DNA of 64,000 nt, taken from the NCBI GenBank assembly GCA_965224105.1, contig CBDCYH010000001.1, forward strand, positions 62,001-126,000, in the 5' to 3' direction. The notes under the pieces are model-generated. The model saw only the letters and a list, made by a program, of their open reading frames with translations. It had not been told where the DNA came from and made no database searches. The translations under genes and the position numbers were made by a program. This DNA is from CBDCYH01 sp965224105. GTDB lineage: Bacteria; Bacteroidota; Rhodothermia; Rhodothermales; JABDKH01. Positions 55,995 through 63,772 of the stretch are shown here, piece after piece (within the stretch, counting starts at the first letter, position 1; every line of letters starts with the position of its first letter).

Positions 55995-57380
55995 ATGGAT
56001 CGACCACGTATCCTGTTCGTCGACGATGAACAGCTTCTCCAGAATCTTTTTGAACGTTTGTTCACGCGTAACAATCTGGATGTTCTCTGCTGCTCCAATG
56101 CCGAACAAGCAATAGCCGCCCTGGCCGAGTCGCCGTTCGACCTGGTCGTCACCGATTTCATGATGCCGGATATGGACGGCTTGCAGCTACTCTCGTATAT
56201 CCGACAGGAGTATCCCGACATGCGGGTCATAATGATTACCGCGCACGCAAACGTCCAGCATGCGGTACGGACCATGCAAAGTGGTGCGATCGACTACATC
56301 CCGAAACCGTTTTCGACTGATGAACTGGTTTCAAGAGTCCAGGCAATTCTGGCAACGCCCAAAGAGGAAGAATCAGCAAACAAACAGACCGCTCGCAAAA
56401 GCACGACGAAGAAGTTGCGCAAATCGCAGTTTATCGGTGAGCACCCAACCGTCCGCAAGATGCACGACCTGCTGGACAAGCTTAGCACCAACACAGCTCC
56501 GGTTTTTATTCAGGGGGAAAGTGGGACGGGGAAGGAGGTGCTCTCTCGGTTGCTGCACGAATCATCAGATAGATCGACGGGTCCTTTTATCGCGGTGAAT
56601 TGCGCGAATCTTCCCCGAGAGCTAGTTGAGAGTCACCTTTTTGGCCATAGGAAGGGTTCGTTTACCGGCGCAATCGAGGACATGTCTGGCGCTTTCGAAC
56701 TTGCCGATGGGGGTACACTGCTCCTCGACGAGATAACAGAAATTGATTTACCGATCCAGGCAAAACTCCTTCGTGTTTTGCAGGAAAGCGAATTCCGCAA
56801 GGTTGGCGCGACTGCACCGCAAAAAGTCGATGTACGGGTTGTAGCAACAAGCAACCGGAGGATCGGTGATGCGATTGCAGAAGGAATCTTTCGAGAGGAT
56901 CTCTACCACCGATTGTCTGTTTTTCCGCTCTCAGTCCCTCCGCTGCGGGAGCGTATTTCGGACGTCCCGCTCCTTTCACGGCACTTCCTCAAAAAGTATT
57001 GCGACCTCTACGGTTTGCCGATGAAAGATCTATCGGACGAACTTCTGGCGGAGTTTCATACCTATTCGTGGCCGGGCAACGTACGGCAACTCGAGAATCT
57101 TATTCAGCGGGGTGTTGTCCTTTCGGCCGAGCGATCAGTTGTTGAGAAAGCAGATGTTTTCGATTCGTTCTTTACCGATTCTGATGATTCTCCCGTGGAA
57201 TCGACCGTCCGAAAAGATGCAACAATGGAGACGATCGATGACATGGAGCGCTACATGATTCTCCAGGCGCTGAACGATACGAACAACAACCAGCAACTGG
57301 CTGCCCGACGTTTGGGGATTAGCGCCAGGACCATCCGAAACAAGCTGAAGAAATACCGGGAAGAGGGGCATATCGCCTAA
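55995..57380 (+). CDS. NtrC/AtoC-like sigma-54-dependent response regulator
   Basis: 461 residues. The receiver domain has Asp54 (VVTDFMMPDMDG), Thr82 and Lys104 (YIPKPFS). The AAA+ domain follows: GESGTGKE (Walker A, 174-181), the sigma-54 loop as GSFTGA (221-226; Ser in place of Ala), LLLDEI (Walker B), and an Arg-finger segment. The C-terminal Fis-type helix-turn-helix is QQLAARRLGISARTIRNKLKKY. It would activate sigma-54 promoters when phosphorylated. No histidine kinase gene is adjacent, so it is an orphan in this window. Confidence 0.93.
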   Translation: MDRPRILFVDDEQLLQNLFERLFTRNNLDVLCCSNAEQAIAALAESPFDLVVTDFMMPDMDGLQLLSYIRQEYPDMRVIMITAHANVQHAVRTMQSGAIDYIPKPFSTDELVSRVQAILATPKEEESANKQTARKSTTKKLRKSQFIGEHPTVRKMHDLLDKLSTNTAPVFIQGESGTGKEVLSRLLHESSDRSTGPFIAVNCANLPRELVESHLFGHRKGSFTGAIEDMSGAFELADGGTLLLDEITEIDLPIQAKLLRVLQESEFRKVGATAPQKVDVRVVATSNRRIGDAIAEGIFREDLYHRLSVFPLSVPPLRERISDVPLLSRHFLKKYCDLYGLPMKDLSDELLAEFHTYSWPGNVRQLENLIQRGVVLSAERSVVEKADVFDSFFTDSDDSPVESTVRKDATMETIDDMERYMILQALNDTNNNQQLAARRLGISARTIRNKLKKYREEGHIA

Positions 57381-57383
57381 ACG

Positions 57384-57414
57384 AAAAAATGCCTACCGAT
57401 GGGTGTCGGCAGGC
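57384..57414 (-). terminator. Intrinsic terminator between convergent genes
   Basis: TGCCTACCGA and TCGGCAGGCA form a 10-bp stem with one A/C mismatch and a 6-nt loop. On the minus strand it is followed by six T, so it stops the TPR-like gene (end 57440); plus-strand reading of the regulator (end 57380) may use it too. Confidence 0.85.
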
Positions 57415-57439
57415 ACTTTGACGGGGCAATTGGAATGCG

Positions 57440-58285
57440 TTAGGCAGCCAGATGGAGCGCGCCCGGAGCGGTAAGTCGCCGTGCTTCTTCCAGTTCTCCT
57501 TCTTTAATGCACAGAGCTACAAGGCGTCGTCGCAAGAGCTGTGAGCCAGGATCGCGGTTGTACGCGGATCGGTACAATGGCAACGCCTCACCCGTCCAGC
57601 CATTCTTCACAAACGTTTGCAAAAGCTCATCTGCCTTCTGCGTTGATCTTTTCTTTATGAGCACCGTCGCCACCGCTACCGCATCGTCTGGTTTGTCCCG
57701 GTAAAGCGCGAGCCGAAACCAGTCTTCCTGAATTTCCTTGGGCATCGTGTCGAGACCGTATGGGTAGCCCAGATAAATATGCTTCGCCACCTGCTCCCAT
57801 TCCCCAAGCCGCCAAGCCCATCCCGCAAGCGCCGTATGATACTCGGCGTTGGACAGACGCTCATCCCATTTCGGACCAGCGTCGTGATGGATGTTCGCCA
57901 GATGCAGGTATGCTGCCTGGTAACTTCGATTGGCGGAGAGGACTCTTAACATGATTCGGTGCCCGGCCCACTGGTTGGCAAAAAGATCGAGGGACCGACA
58001 AGCATACTTTTTTGCTCTGTCGTTAGCCCCCATCGCCAGGTGCGCTGCAGCCAGACTGACGAGCAGCGCCGCGCGCTCTTCGTCACAGATGGTTCGCCCG
58101 CTGTCAATTTCCGATTGGGCAAGCCGCAAGGCTTGCTGTGGATTCTCTGTTCGCATCGCCCTCCAGATAGGGGCAAGCGACGGGAATGGCAGATCCTCCC
58201 CCTCGAAAGAGAGTGCTGGAATTTGGTGTACGGCCAGGTACGCGGTGTCTAGCGCTTTGCCATCGGCGGAGAAGGGGTGGATCAT
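57440..58285 (-). CDS. TPR-like protein of unknown function
   Basis: 281 residues from ATG 58285; GTG 58372 would add 29 residues. I do not recognise a named family. Helical repeats of TPR type are seen: ERAALLVSLAAAHLAMGANDRAKKYACRSLDLF, AEYHTALAGWAWRLGEWEQVAKHIYLGYPYG, ALYRDKPDDAVAVATVLIKK, and EALPLYRSAYNRDPGSQLLRRRLVALCIKEGELEEARRL. No signal peptide, so it is probably cytoplasmic. It faces the NtrC-like regulator and is preceded by the 178-nt repeat-bearing gap (58373-58550). Confidence 0.7.
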   Translation of the reverse strand: MIHPFSADGKALDTAYLAVHQIPALSFEGEDLPFPSLAPIWRAMRTENPQQALRLAQSEIDSGRTICDEERAALLVSLAAAHLAMGANDRAKKYACRSLDLFANQWAGHRIMLRVLSANRSYQAAYLHLANIHHDAGPKWDERLSNAEYHTALAGWAWRLGEWEQVAKHIYLGYPYGLDTMPKEIQEDWFRLALYRDKPDDAVAVATVLIKKRSTQKADELLQTFVKNGWTGEALPLYRSAYNRDPGSQLLRRRLVALCIKEGELEEARRLTAPGALHLAA

Positions 58286-58403
58286 GAGATTTCGAAATGG
58301 ATTGGAATTGTCTCTGGCATCGGATAAGCAACTCACGGGCCGAACAGGTTTGTTTCGACTATCAAAAGACACACACCCGCATTGGCCCGCACCTTAGACC
58401 CTC

Positions 58404-58489
58404 AGAATCGGCTCAGAATGACCAGATCGAGTCCTTTCGGATCAGCGCTATTGGCGAAGGTGCATGAGAATCGGCTCAATCGAGAGCCG
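58404..58489. repeat. 12-nt direct repeat with hairpin in an intergenic gap
   Basis: AGAATCGGCTCA occurs at 58404-58415 and again at 58467-58478. The second copy runs into a hairpin (CGGCTC at 58472-58477, loop of six, GAGCCG at 58484-58489). There is no T run. It lies between the sulfotransferase end and the TPR-like start, where an operator would be possible. Confidence 0.45.
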
Positions 58490-58550
58490 TAGACGTTCCC
58501 GATTTGGAAAAGCCTTCCGCCAGTGGCGGTTGAAGGGAAAGCCTGTCGGG

Positions 58551-59492
58551 TTATTTTGGAGTTATTCCTGAGCAGTAACCGTACTTCCGGGCCAGTGGTC
58601 CGGCGAATCGACAGACGATTGTCTGCTCTTTTTTCGACATTCGCGAGCTCCAGGTCTGCTCCGGATTGATCGATACGACGCCTTTCATTCTTACTCGGTT
58701 ACCAGCAACGGTATGACCGAAACGGATTTCATAACCCGGCGACCCAATCCCGTTCCAATGCGCCGGATCAACCCCTAGCCATGAGGCAAGTTTTTGCATG
58801 CATCTCTCAGGTTCAGAAAGAAACTCTTCGAATCGAACTGCAAGGGAGGAGCTCGAAACGGCCGCTACGTTTTCCGCAAGTTGATTATTGTATCGCCAGG
58901 CCAAACCCGTCCGCCAATGTTTCTTGGCTACCAACGAGGTTTGCACTCCGCCCGACAAGTCCTTTTCGTGACTCCGAGCGAGCGAGTGCGCCACGCCACG
59001 TGGGTCCCGGGTGAGGTGCAACGTTTTCCAGTTCTCCATTTGGGCAAGGTGTCTGGCTCGAACCGGCAACTTGGACGAATCAACAATGATTCTTTTGTTT
59101 GAGACGGCGGCAATTGCCTCATACAATTTGAAGGTCGCCCGGAGATACGACCGCGAATCATCGTTTGCAGCGGAAGAAGACGGAAGCAGAAAATGACGAA
59201 GGCCGTTGCTCTTACGCAGGACTGATTTCTGCACGCGGAGGTAAGACTCCGTCGAGGTCGAGGATCTTGCCTGCCATTCCTTTCGAACGTCCAACCAAAA
59301 AGGACATTCGTTTCCAGGTTCTCCGCATGCGCAATACTCACCGTTCAGCCAGGCTGCACGCGGTAGATTTACAAGCTCACCCACACTGATAATCTTGGGA
59401 TGAGTTCCGAGTACTGCGTCGAGTAGAGTGGATCCGGACCTGCCGTATCCAACGATTCCTACTACTGTTACGGGGAGAGAAGCTGGGGCCAC
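58551..59492 (-). CDS. Sulfotransferase-family protein
   Basis: 313 residues from GTG 59492. The 5'-phosphosulfate loop GYGRSGSTLLDAVLGTHPKIISVGEL and the 3'-phosphate motif HLTRDPRGVAHSLARS are those of PAPS-dependent sulfotransferases. Four Cys residues in ACGEPGNECPF form a likely extra loop. The acceptor (carbohydrate, lipid or protein) cannot be told. No other surface-polysaccharide gene is near; it sits alone between the TPR-like protein and the ribosomal protein genes, with 49 nt to rpmA. Confidence 0.82.
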   Translation of the reverse strand: MAPASLPVTVVGIVGYGRSGSTLLDAVLGTHPKIISVGELVNLPRAAWLNGEYCACGEPGNECPFWLDVRKEWQARSSTSTESYLRVQKSVLRKSNGLRHFLLPSSSAANDDSRSYLRATFKLYEAIAAVSNKRIIVDSSKLPVRARHLAQMENWKTLHLTRDPRGVAHSLARSHEKDLSGGVQTSLVAKKHWRTGLAWRYNNQLAENVAAVSSSSLAVRFEEFLSEPERCMQKLASWLGVDPAHWNGIGSPGYEIRFGHTVAGNRVRMKGVVSINPEQTWSSRMSKKEQTIVCRFAGPLARKYGYCSGITPK

Positions 59493-59541
59493 TGGGGATT
59501 CCGTTTACCGACGTCCTCATCGGAAACGCCGACGGGTTACC

Positions 59542-59796
59542 CTAGTCTGCGTCTACGTGGACAAACTTTCGGTCTTTCCGACCGGTAACGAATCTCACTG
59601 TTCCTGCACTTTTCGCGAACAGAGTATCGTCTCCTCCTCGGCCGACGTTTGCGCCCGGATGGAACTTGGTCCCGCGCTGGCGGATCAAGATGCTGCCTGC
59701 CTGGACGACTTCGCCGCCGTACACCTTAACACCGAGCATTTTGGGTTTGGAGTCTCGACCGTTCTTCGTCGACCCCATTCCTTTCTTATGTGCCAT
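59542..59796 (-). CDS. rpmA: 50S ribosomal protein L27
   Basis: 84 residues, complete. MAHKKGMGSTKNGRDS, GGEVVQAGSILIRQRGTKFHPG, GRGGDDTLFA and DRKFVHVD match L27 along the whole length. Its N-terminus reaches the peptidyl-transferase centre. The start MAHKKG needs no processing, unlike Firmicutes proteins with a cleaved leader. It follows rplU by 18 nt. Confidence 0.97.
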   Translation of the reverse strand: MAHKKGMGSTKNGRDSKPKMLGVKVYGGEVVQAGSILIRQRGTKFHPGANVGRGGDDTLFAKSAGTVRFVTGRKDRKFVHVDAD

Positions 59797-59814
59797 AGTT
59801 AACTCCCGGCCGGT

Positions 59815-60132
59815 TTACTTCCCGGCTCCAATCTTTTCGATCGATACTTGTGTGTACGGTTGCCGATGCCCGTTCTTGACTCTGTAACCCTTGCGGCGCT
59901 TTTTCTTGAAGACAATGATCTTGTCGGCTTTCACGTGATCAACTACCTTCGCCGTAACAGAGGCGCCCGAAACCGTCGGCTTTCCAACTTTGACTTTGCC
60001 TTTTCCTCCTACCAGCAAAACCCTGTCAAACTTGACCTTCTTATCGACTTCGACCTCCTGCTTGGGGATGTACAACACATCCTTTTCAGCAACACGGTAC
60101 TGCTTGCCTGAGATCTCTACGATTGCATACAT
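59815..60132 (-). CDS. rplU: 50S ribosomal protein L21
   Basis: 105 residues. MYAIVEISGKQYRVAEKDVLYIPKQE at the start and FKKKRRKGYRVKNGHRQPYTQVSIEKI at the end match L21. It binds 23S rRNA. First gene of the rplU-rpmA unit, with a good promoter at 60202-60230 and a leader of about 60 nt. Confidence 0.97.
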   Translation of the reverse strand: MYAIVEISGKQYRVAEKDVLYIPKQEVEVDKKVKFDRVLLVGGKGKVKVGKPTVSGASVTAKVVDHVKADKIIVFKKKRRKGYRVKNGHRQPYTQVSIEKIGAGK

Positions 60133-60201
60133 TTTGAATCCTCTTCTTTGGGGCGCTGGAGTGGTTACCGCGCGAAAGGATGATTATTGGTCCAGCTCAG
60201 T

Positions 60202-60230
60202 AATATAATAAGTGCCTGTTCACCGTTCAA
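60202..60230 (-). promoter_or_regulatory. Sigma-70 promoter of rplU-rpmA
   Basis: On the minus strand TTGAAC (60225-60230) and TATATT (60202-60207) are separated by exactly 17 nt. Transcription would begin near 60195, about 63 nt before the rplU start. A perfect TATAAT lies on the plus strand at 60204-60209, overlapping the same bases and facing the FAH gene, but no good -35 box is seen for it. Confidence 0.65.
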
Positions 60231-60242
60231 CGACTCCTGTAT

Positions 60243-60893
60243 ATGATATATCTTCATTCGGAATCCCGTAGCGTTAAACCCGGAAAAATAGTTTGTATAG
60301 GACGGAATTACGCCAAACACGCTGCTGAGCTGGGAAACGCCGTTCCTTCCAAGCCAATGATATTCTTGAAACCTTCAACCGCGCTTTTGCCAACAGGGGG
60401 GATCGTCCACCTACCTGCCCAGTCACGCGATGTCCATCATGAGGTTGAGCTCGTCGCAACCATCAGGATGCGGGCAAAGAATGTTGACGAGTCGGCTGCG
60501 CTGGACTATGTCGACAGCTATGCCGTAGGGCTTGACCTCACCGCGCGCGATATTCAGGGCGAAGCGAAAAAAAAGGGGCACCCGTGGTCGGTAGCAAAAG
60601 GCTTTGACACATTTGCTCCCATCGGTGAATCCGTTGCAGCAGCTGAGGTCGGCGACGTACAGGACCTGAACATAAGGCTCGTTGTGAATGGTACAGAAAG
60701 GCAGAACGGCGATACCAAAGACATGATTTTTTCGGTCGCGCACCTCGTCTCCTATTGTTCGGGAATCTTTACGCTCGAACCGGGTGATCTCATCTACACA
60801 GGGACCCCGGAGGGAGTGAGTAAACTAGAATCAGGCGACGAGCTTGTTGCAACTGTAGAAGGCCTGCCAGCGCTCGAAGTGAGAGTAAAATAA
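60243..60893 (+). CDS. Fumarylacetoacetate hydrolase-family protein
   Basis: 216 residues. The FAH family motifs are ICIGRNYAKHAAELG, MIFLKPSTALLPTGG, DVHHEVELVATI (the metal-binding H-E-E pattern), DLTARDIQGEAKKKGHPWSVAKGFDTFAP, and GDLIYTGTPEGV. These small single-domain members act as acylpyruvase or oxaloacetate decarboxylase/tautomerase. The specific reaction is not determined. Its TAA stop is one base from that of lysA, which runs towards it. Confidence 0.9.
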   Translation: MIYLHSESRSVKPGKIVCIGRNYAKHAAELGNAVPSKPMIFLKPSTALLPTGGIVHLPAQSRDVHHEVELVATIRMRAKNVDESAALDYVDSYAVGLDLTARDIQGEAKKKGHPWSVAKGFDTFAPIGESVAAAEVGDVQDLNIRLVVNGTERQNGDTKDMIFSVAHLVSYCSGIFTLEPGDLIYTGTPEGVSKLESGDELVATVEGLPALEVRVK

Positions 60894-60894
60894 A

Positions 60895-62121
60895 TTACCC
60901 CTCTTGCTGTCGGAGGTACTCCGCAACAAACTCTTGGGGAGATTTTTTCTTTCTGATGATCGTCCAGGAGCCATCGTCATCGATCCAAACCTCGGCGGGG
61001 GGAACACGCAAGTTGTAGGTCGAATGCATCGACATTCCGTACGCGCCTGTGTCCGTGATCGCAAGTATGTCGCCCTCCGAAATTTCCTGAACCCGCCGAT
61101 CCCTTGCGAGGTAGTCGGCGCTTTCGCAGATGTTGCCGACTACGTGGTACGTATGCACAGTTCCGGTCGGGTTTGACAAGTTGTGGACTCCGTGATAGGC
61201 ATCATACATGGCGGGCCGTACTAGATGATTCATTCCAGAATCCGTACCGGCGAAAGTGGCACCTGCGACATCCTTCAGGGAAGTCACCGCCACCAGCAAA
61301 GAGCCCGACTCTGCAACAACAAATCGTCCGGGTTCAAAGTGCAAAACCATATTCCCGAGGTCGAACTCGTCGAGCAACCTGGTCAACTCGTGGCCAATGG
61401 CGATCATGTCCAATGGCTGTTCATTCGGACGGTAAGGAATACCGAAGCCTCCGCCAAAATTGATATGCCGCAGGTGTGGCAGCGAAGAGAGGTTGTCCGC
61501 CGCAGCCTGCAGCAGGCCGCGGAACGACTCGACAACAACGGCTACCTTCAGATTCCCGCTTCCGATGTGCTGATGCAATCCTACGATTCGTAGATCGTAC
61601 CTGCTCGACAGATCGATGGCGCTCTGCAGGTCGCGCTCGCTAATTCCAAACTTTGATTTTCTTCCTGCAGTTATCACGTGTTCATGATGACCCGCACCTG
61701 CACCAAGATTCATCCGCAAGAAAACTTCCCGACCAGGAAAAAGTTGTCCGATTTTCTCTAGTCGCGTCAGCTCGCCAACGTTCAGATGTGCATTGCTTTT
61801 TGCAGCAAGTTCTGTCTCTGCGTCCGACATGTTGTTCGCGGAATAGAACACCTGATCTTCGCGAAATCCGACGGCCTTGGCCAGAAGGAATTCAGCAGGC
61901 GAAACCGCGTCGACCCCGAATCCAGCGGCGTGTACCACCCGAAGGATGGCCGGGGAGGAGTTCGCCTTCATCGCGTAATGAAACACTGCATCACCACCGA
62001 ACGCGTTTCGCAGAATTGCTATCTGCCTTTTGATGACCGACGAATCATATACGTAGGTGGGTGTACCAACTGTATTGGCAATTTCTTTCAAGATCTCCGA
62101 TCGTTCGTATCCGATGCTCAT
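60895..62121 (-). CDS. lysA: Diaminopimelate decarboxylase
   Basis: 408 residues. The PLP lysine is in FHYAMKANSSPAIL, the phosphate-binding HINFGGGFGIPY block and the dimer-interface GNICESADYLARDR motif (catalytic Cys) are present, and the C-terminal ITDTGAYGMSMHSTYN segment fits. It decarboxylates meso-diaminopimelate to lysine. Overlaps the threonine aldolase gene by 4 nt. Confidence 0.95.
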   Translation of the reverse strand: MSIGYERSEILKEIANTVGTPTYVYDSSVIKRQIAILRNAFGGDAVFHYAMKANSSPAILRVVHAAGFGVDAVSPAEFLLAKAVGFREDQVFYSANNMSDAETELAAKSNAHLNVGELTRLEKIGQLFPGREVFLRMNLGAGAGHHEHVITAGRKSKFGISERDLQSAIDLSSRYDLRIVGLHQHIGSGNLKVAVVVESFRGLLQAAADNLSSLPHLRHINFGGGFGIPYRPNEQPLDMIAIGHELTRLLDEFDLGNMVLHFEPGRFVVAESGSLLVAVTSLKDVAGATFAGTDSGMNHLVRPAMYDAYHGVHNLSNPTGTVHTYHVVGNICESADYLARDRRVQEISEGDILAITDTGAYGMSMHSTYNLRVPPAEVWIDDDGSWTIIRKKKSPQEFVAEYLRQQEG

Positions 62122-63134
62122 TTGGTGCGAGGCGGAATGGCGTTCAGGACAGACTCGACATCAGCGTCCGATATCTGCCAGTGCAGCGTTGCTCGAATGG
62201 TGTGTGGGCCGAAGGGAATAAGGCCGACGTTTTTTTCGCGGAGCGCGGTAACAAACGCAATGGCGGTCTGATCGGGTACATCAAACATCACAATATTGGA
62301 CTCTACAGTTGTGAGGTCGATCGGGTATCCTCGGTCCGCGATTCCATTTGCCAGAATCTGTGCTCTTCTGTGATCGTCGACGAGTCTTTCAAAATTGTTT
62401 TCCAACGCGTACATCCCGGCCGCGGCCAAGACCCCTGCCTGCCGCATTCCTCCGCCCATCATTTTCCTGAAGCGCCTTGCCCGTCGGATGAAGTTTTTGC
62501 CACCGACCAGCACGGAGCCGACGGGTGCTCCAAGACCCTTGGACAAGCAAACCGACACGGAATCGAAACGTCGGCTTAGAGTCGCAGGCGATTCATCGAG
62601 AGCAACGGCTGCATTCCACAGGCGCGCCCCATCCAGGTGCATGTCCAGATCAAGTAGTCGGCACGCATCTGCGATCGACTCGGTCGATTCCAGGCTGTAG
62701 GTAATCCCACCGGCCTTGTTCACCGTGTTTTCCAGGCATACCAATTTTGTCCGGGCTTCCCAGTCGTGCCCCTCTCGTTTGGCAGCAGCGATGCTCTCCG
62801 GTGCAAGGCGCCCATTCGTTGTTAGAACGGGTGAAAGCTGTATGCCGGAAAAGACAGAAGCAGTCCCCGACTCATAGTTGAAGACGTGCGAGTTGTCGGC
62901 AACGATGACTTCGTCTCCTCGTTGGGTATGCGATGCGATGGCGACCTGGTTACACATGTGGCCACTGGGGAGGAACAAGCCGGCCTCGAAACCCAGGAGA
63001 TTGGCGATCACCTCCTGCAGTCTATTTACCGAAGGATCTTCTCCGAAAACATCGTCGCCCACTTCTGCGCCGGCCATGACTTTGCGCATGCCCGCATCTG
63101 GTACAGTAACGGTGTCGCTTCTAAGATCGATCAT
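62118..63134 (-). CDS. ltaE: Low-specificity threonine aldolase
   Basis: 338 residues from ATG 63134; the longer ORF start adds 11 unlikely residues. MIDLRSDTVTVPDAGMRKVMAGAEVGDDVFGEDPSV, DMHLDGARLWNAAVAL, and SVCLSKGLGAPVGSVLVGG with the PLP lysine are typical. It cleaves L-threonine and L-allo-threonine to glycine and acetaldehyde. Coupled to lysA by a 4-nt overlap and preceded by greA by 57 nt. Confidence 0.94.
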   Translation of the reverse strand: MIDLRSDTVTVPDAGMRKVMAGAEVGDDVFGEDPSVNRLQEVIANLLGFEAGLFLPSGHMCNQVAIASHTQRGDEVIVADNSHVFNYESGTASVFSGIQLSPVLTTNGRLAPESIAAAKREGHDWEARTKLVCLENTVNKAGGITYSLESTESIADACRLLDLDMHLDGARLWNAAVALDESPATLSRRFDSVSVCLSKGLGAPVGSVLVGGKNFIRRARRFRKMMGGGMRQAGVLAAAGMYALENNFERLVDDHRRAQILANGIADRGYPIDLTTVESNIVMFDVPDQTAIAFVTALREKNVGLIPFGPHTIRATLHWQISDADVESVLNAIPPRTK

Positions 63135-63191
63135 GCTGGCTGGCCCATTGCAAACCAATAGTAACAACGGACCGCTAACCAGACAAGCTTG

Positions 63192-63671
63192 CTATCTCGT
63201 GATGTTCAGGATCTCTAGTTCAATCGCCCCGGCAGGCACATCAATTTTCACAATATCTCCAACCTCCTTCCCAAGGAGGCCTGCACCGATTGGACTCCCG
63301 ACGGAGATTTTCTTTTCTCTCAGATCGGCCTCGCGCTCGGAGACAAGCGTGAACACCTGCTCCACTCCAGACTTTTTGTTCTTAACTGTTACCTTCGACA
63401 GGATAAAGGCCTTACTGGTATCGACGGTTGTTTCGTCGATGACTCTGGCGTTAGCAATCGTCTGCTCTGCTTTTGCAATTCGAGCTTCCAATAGTCCTTG
63501 CTCCTCTTTGGCAGCGTCGTATTCTGCATTTTCCGAGAGGTCTCCCTGGGCACGAGCGTCGGCAATGGCCTGCGCAACTCGAGCACGCTCTTTGGTCTTG
63601 AGGAATTGGATTTCTTTCTTGAGATCCTCCATTCCCTCGGGGGTCAGGTATACAATTCGGGACTCCGTCAT
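63192..63671 (-). CDS. greA: Transcription elongation factor GreA
   Basis: 159 residues from ATG 63671, the usual GreA length; the upstream extension runs through the terminator hairpin and is rejected. The coiled-coil tip EGMEDLKKEIQFLKTKERARVAQAIADARAQGDLSENAEYDAAKEEQ carries the conserved Asp-Leu-Ser-Glu-Asn-Ala-Glu, which works at the polymerase active site. The FKBP-like C-terminal domain ends in ISVGSPIGAGLLGKEVGD. GreA rescues backtracked RNA polymerase. Confidence 0.96.
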   Translation of the reverse strand: MTESRIVYLTPEGMEDLKKEIQFLKTKERARVAQAIADARAQGDLSENAEYDAAKEEQGLLEARIAKAEQTIANARVIDETTVDTSKAFILSKVTVKNKKSGVEQVFTLVSEREADLREKKISVGSPIGAGLLGKEVGDIVKIDVPAGAIELEILNITR

Positions 63672-63690
63672 ACTGGTTGAATCGGCTTTA

Positions 63691-63728
63691 AAAAGAGATC
63701 CGCCACAGGCTTTGGGTGCCTGCGGCGG
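63691..63728 (-). terminator. Intrinsic terminator upstream of greA
   Basis: CCGCC-A-CAGGC and GCCTG-C-GGCGG form an 11-position stem with one mismatch around a 7-nt loop (63700-63728). On the minus strand it is followed by ATCTCTTTTTAAA. It fits the end of the minus-strand reading frame that stops at 63773. Confidence 0.8.
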
Positions 63729-63772
63729 AGTTTTGCTTAGACTACAGAAGGCTTGGTTGGATCCCGCCCTGG

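Noticed and set aside
55659..56108. 149-residue minus-strand ORF
   Set aside because: It runs into the start of the response regulator on the opposite strand and has no domain pattern.
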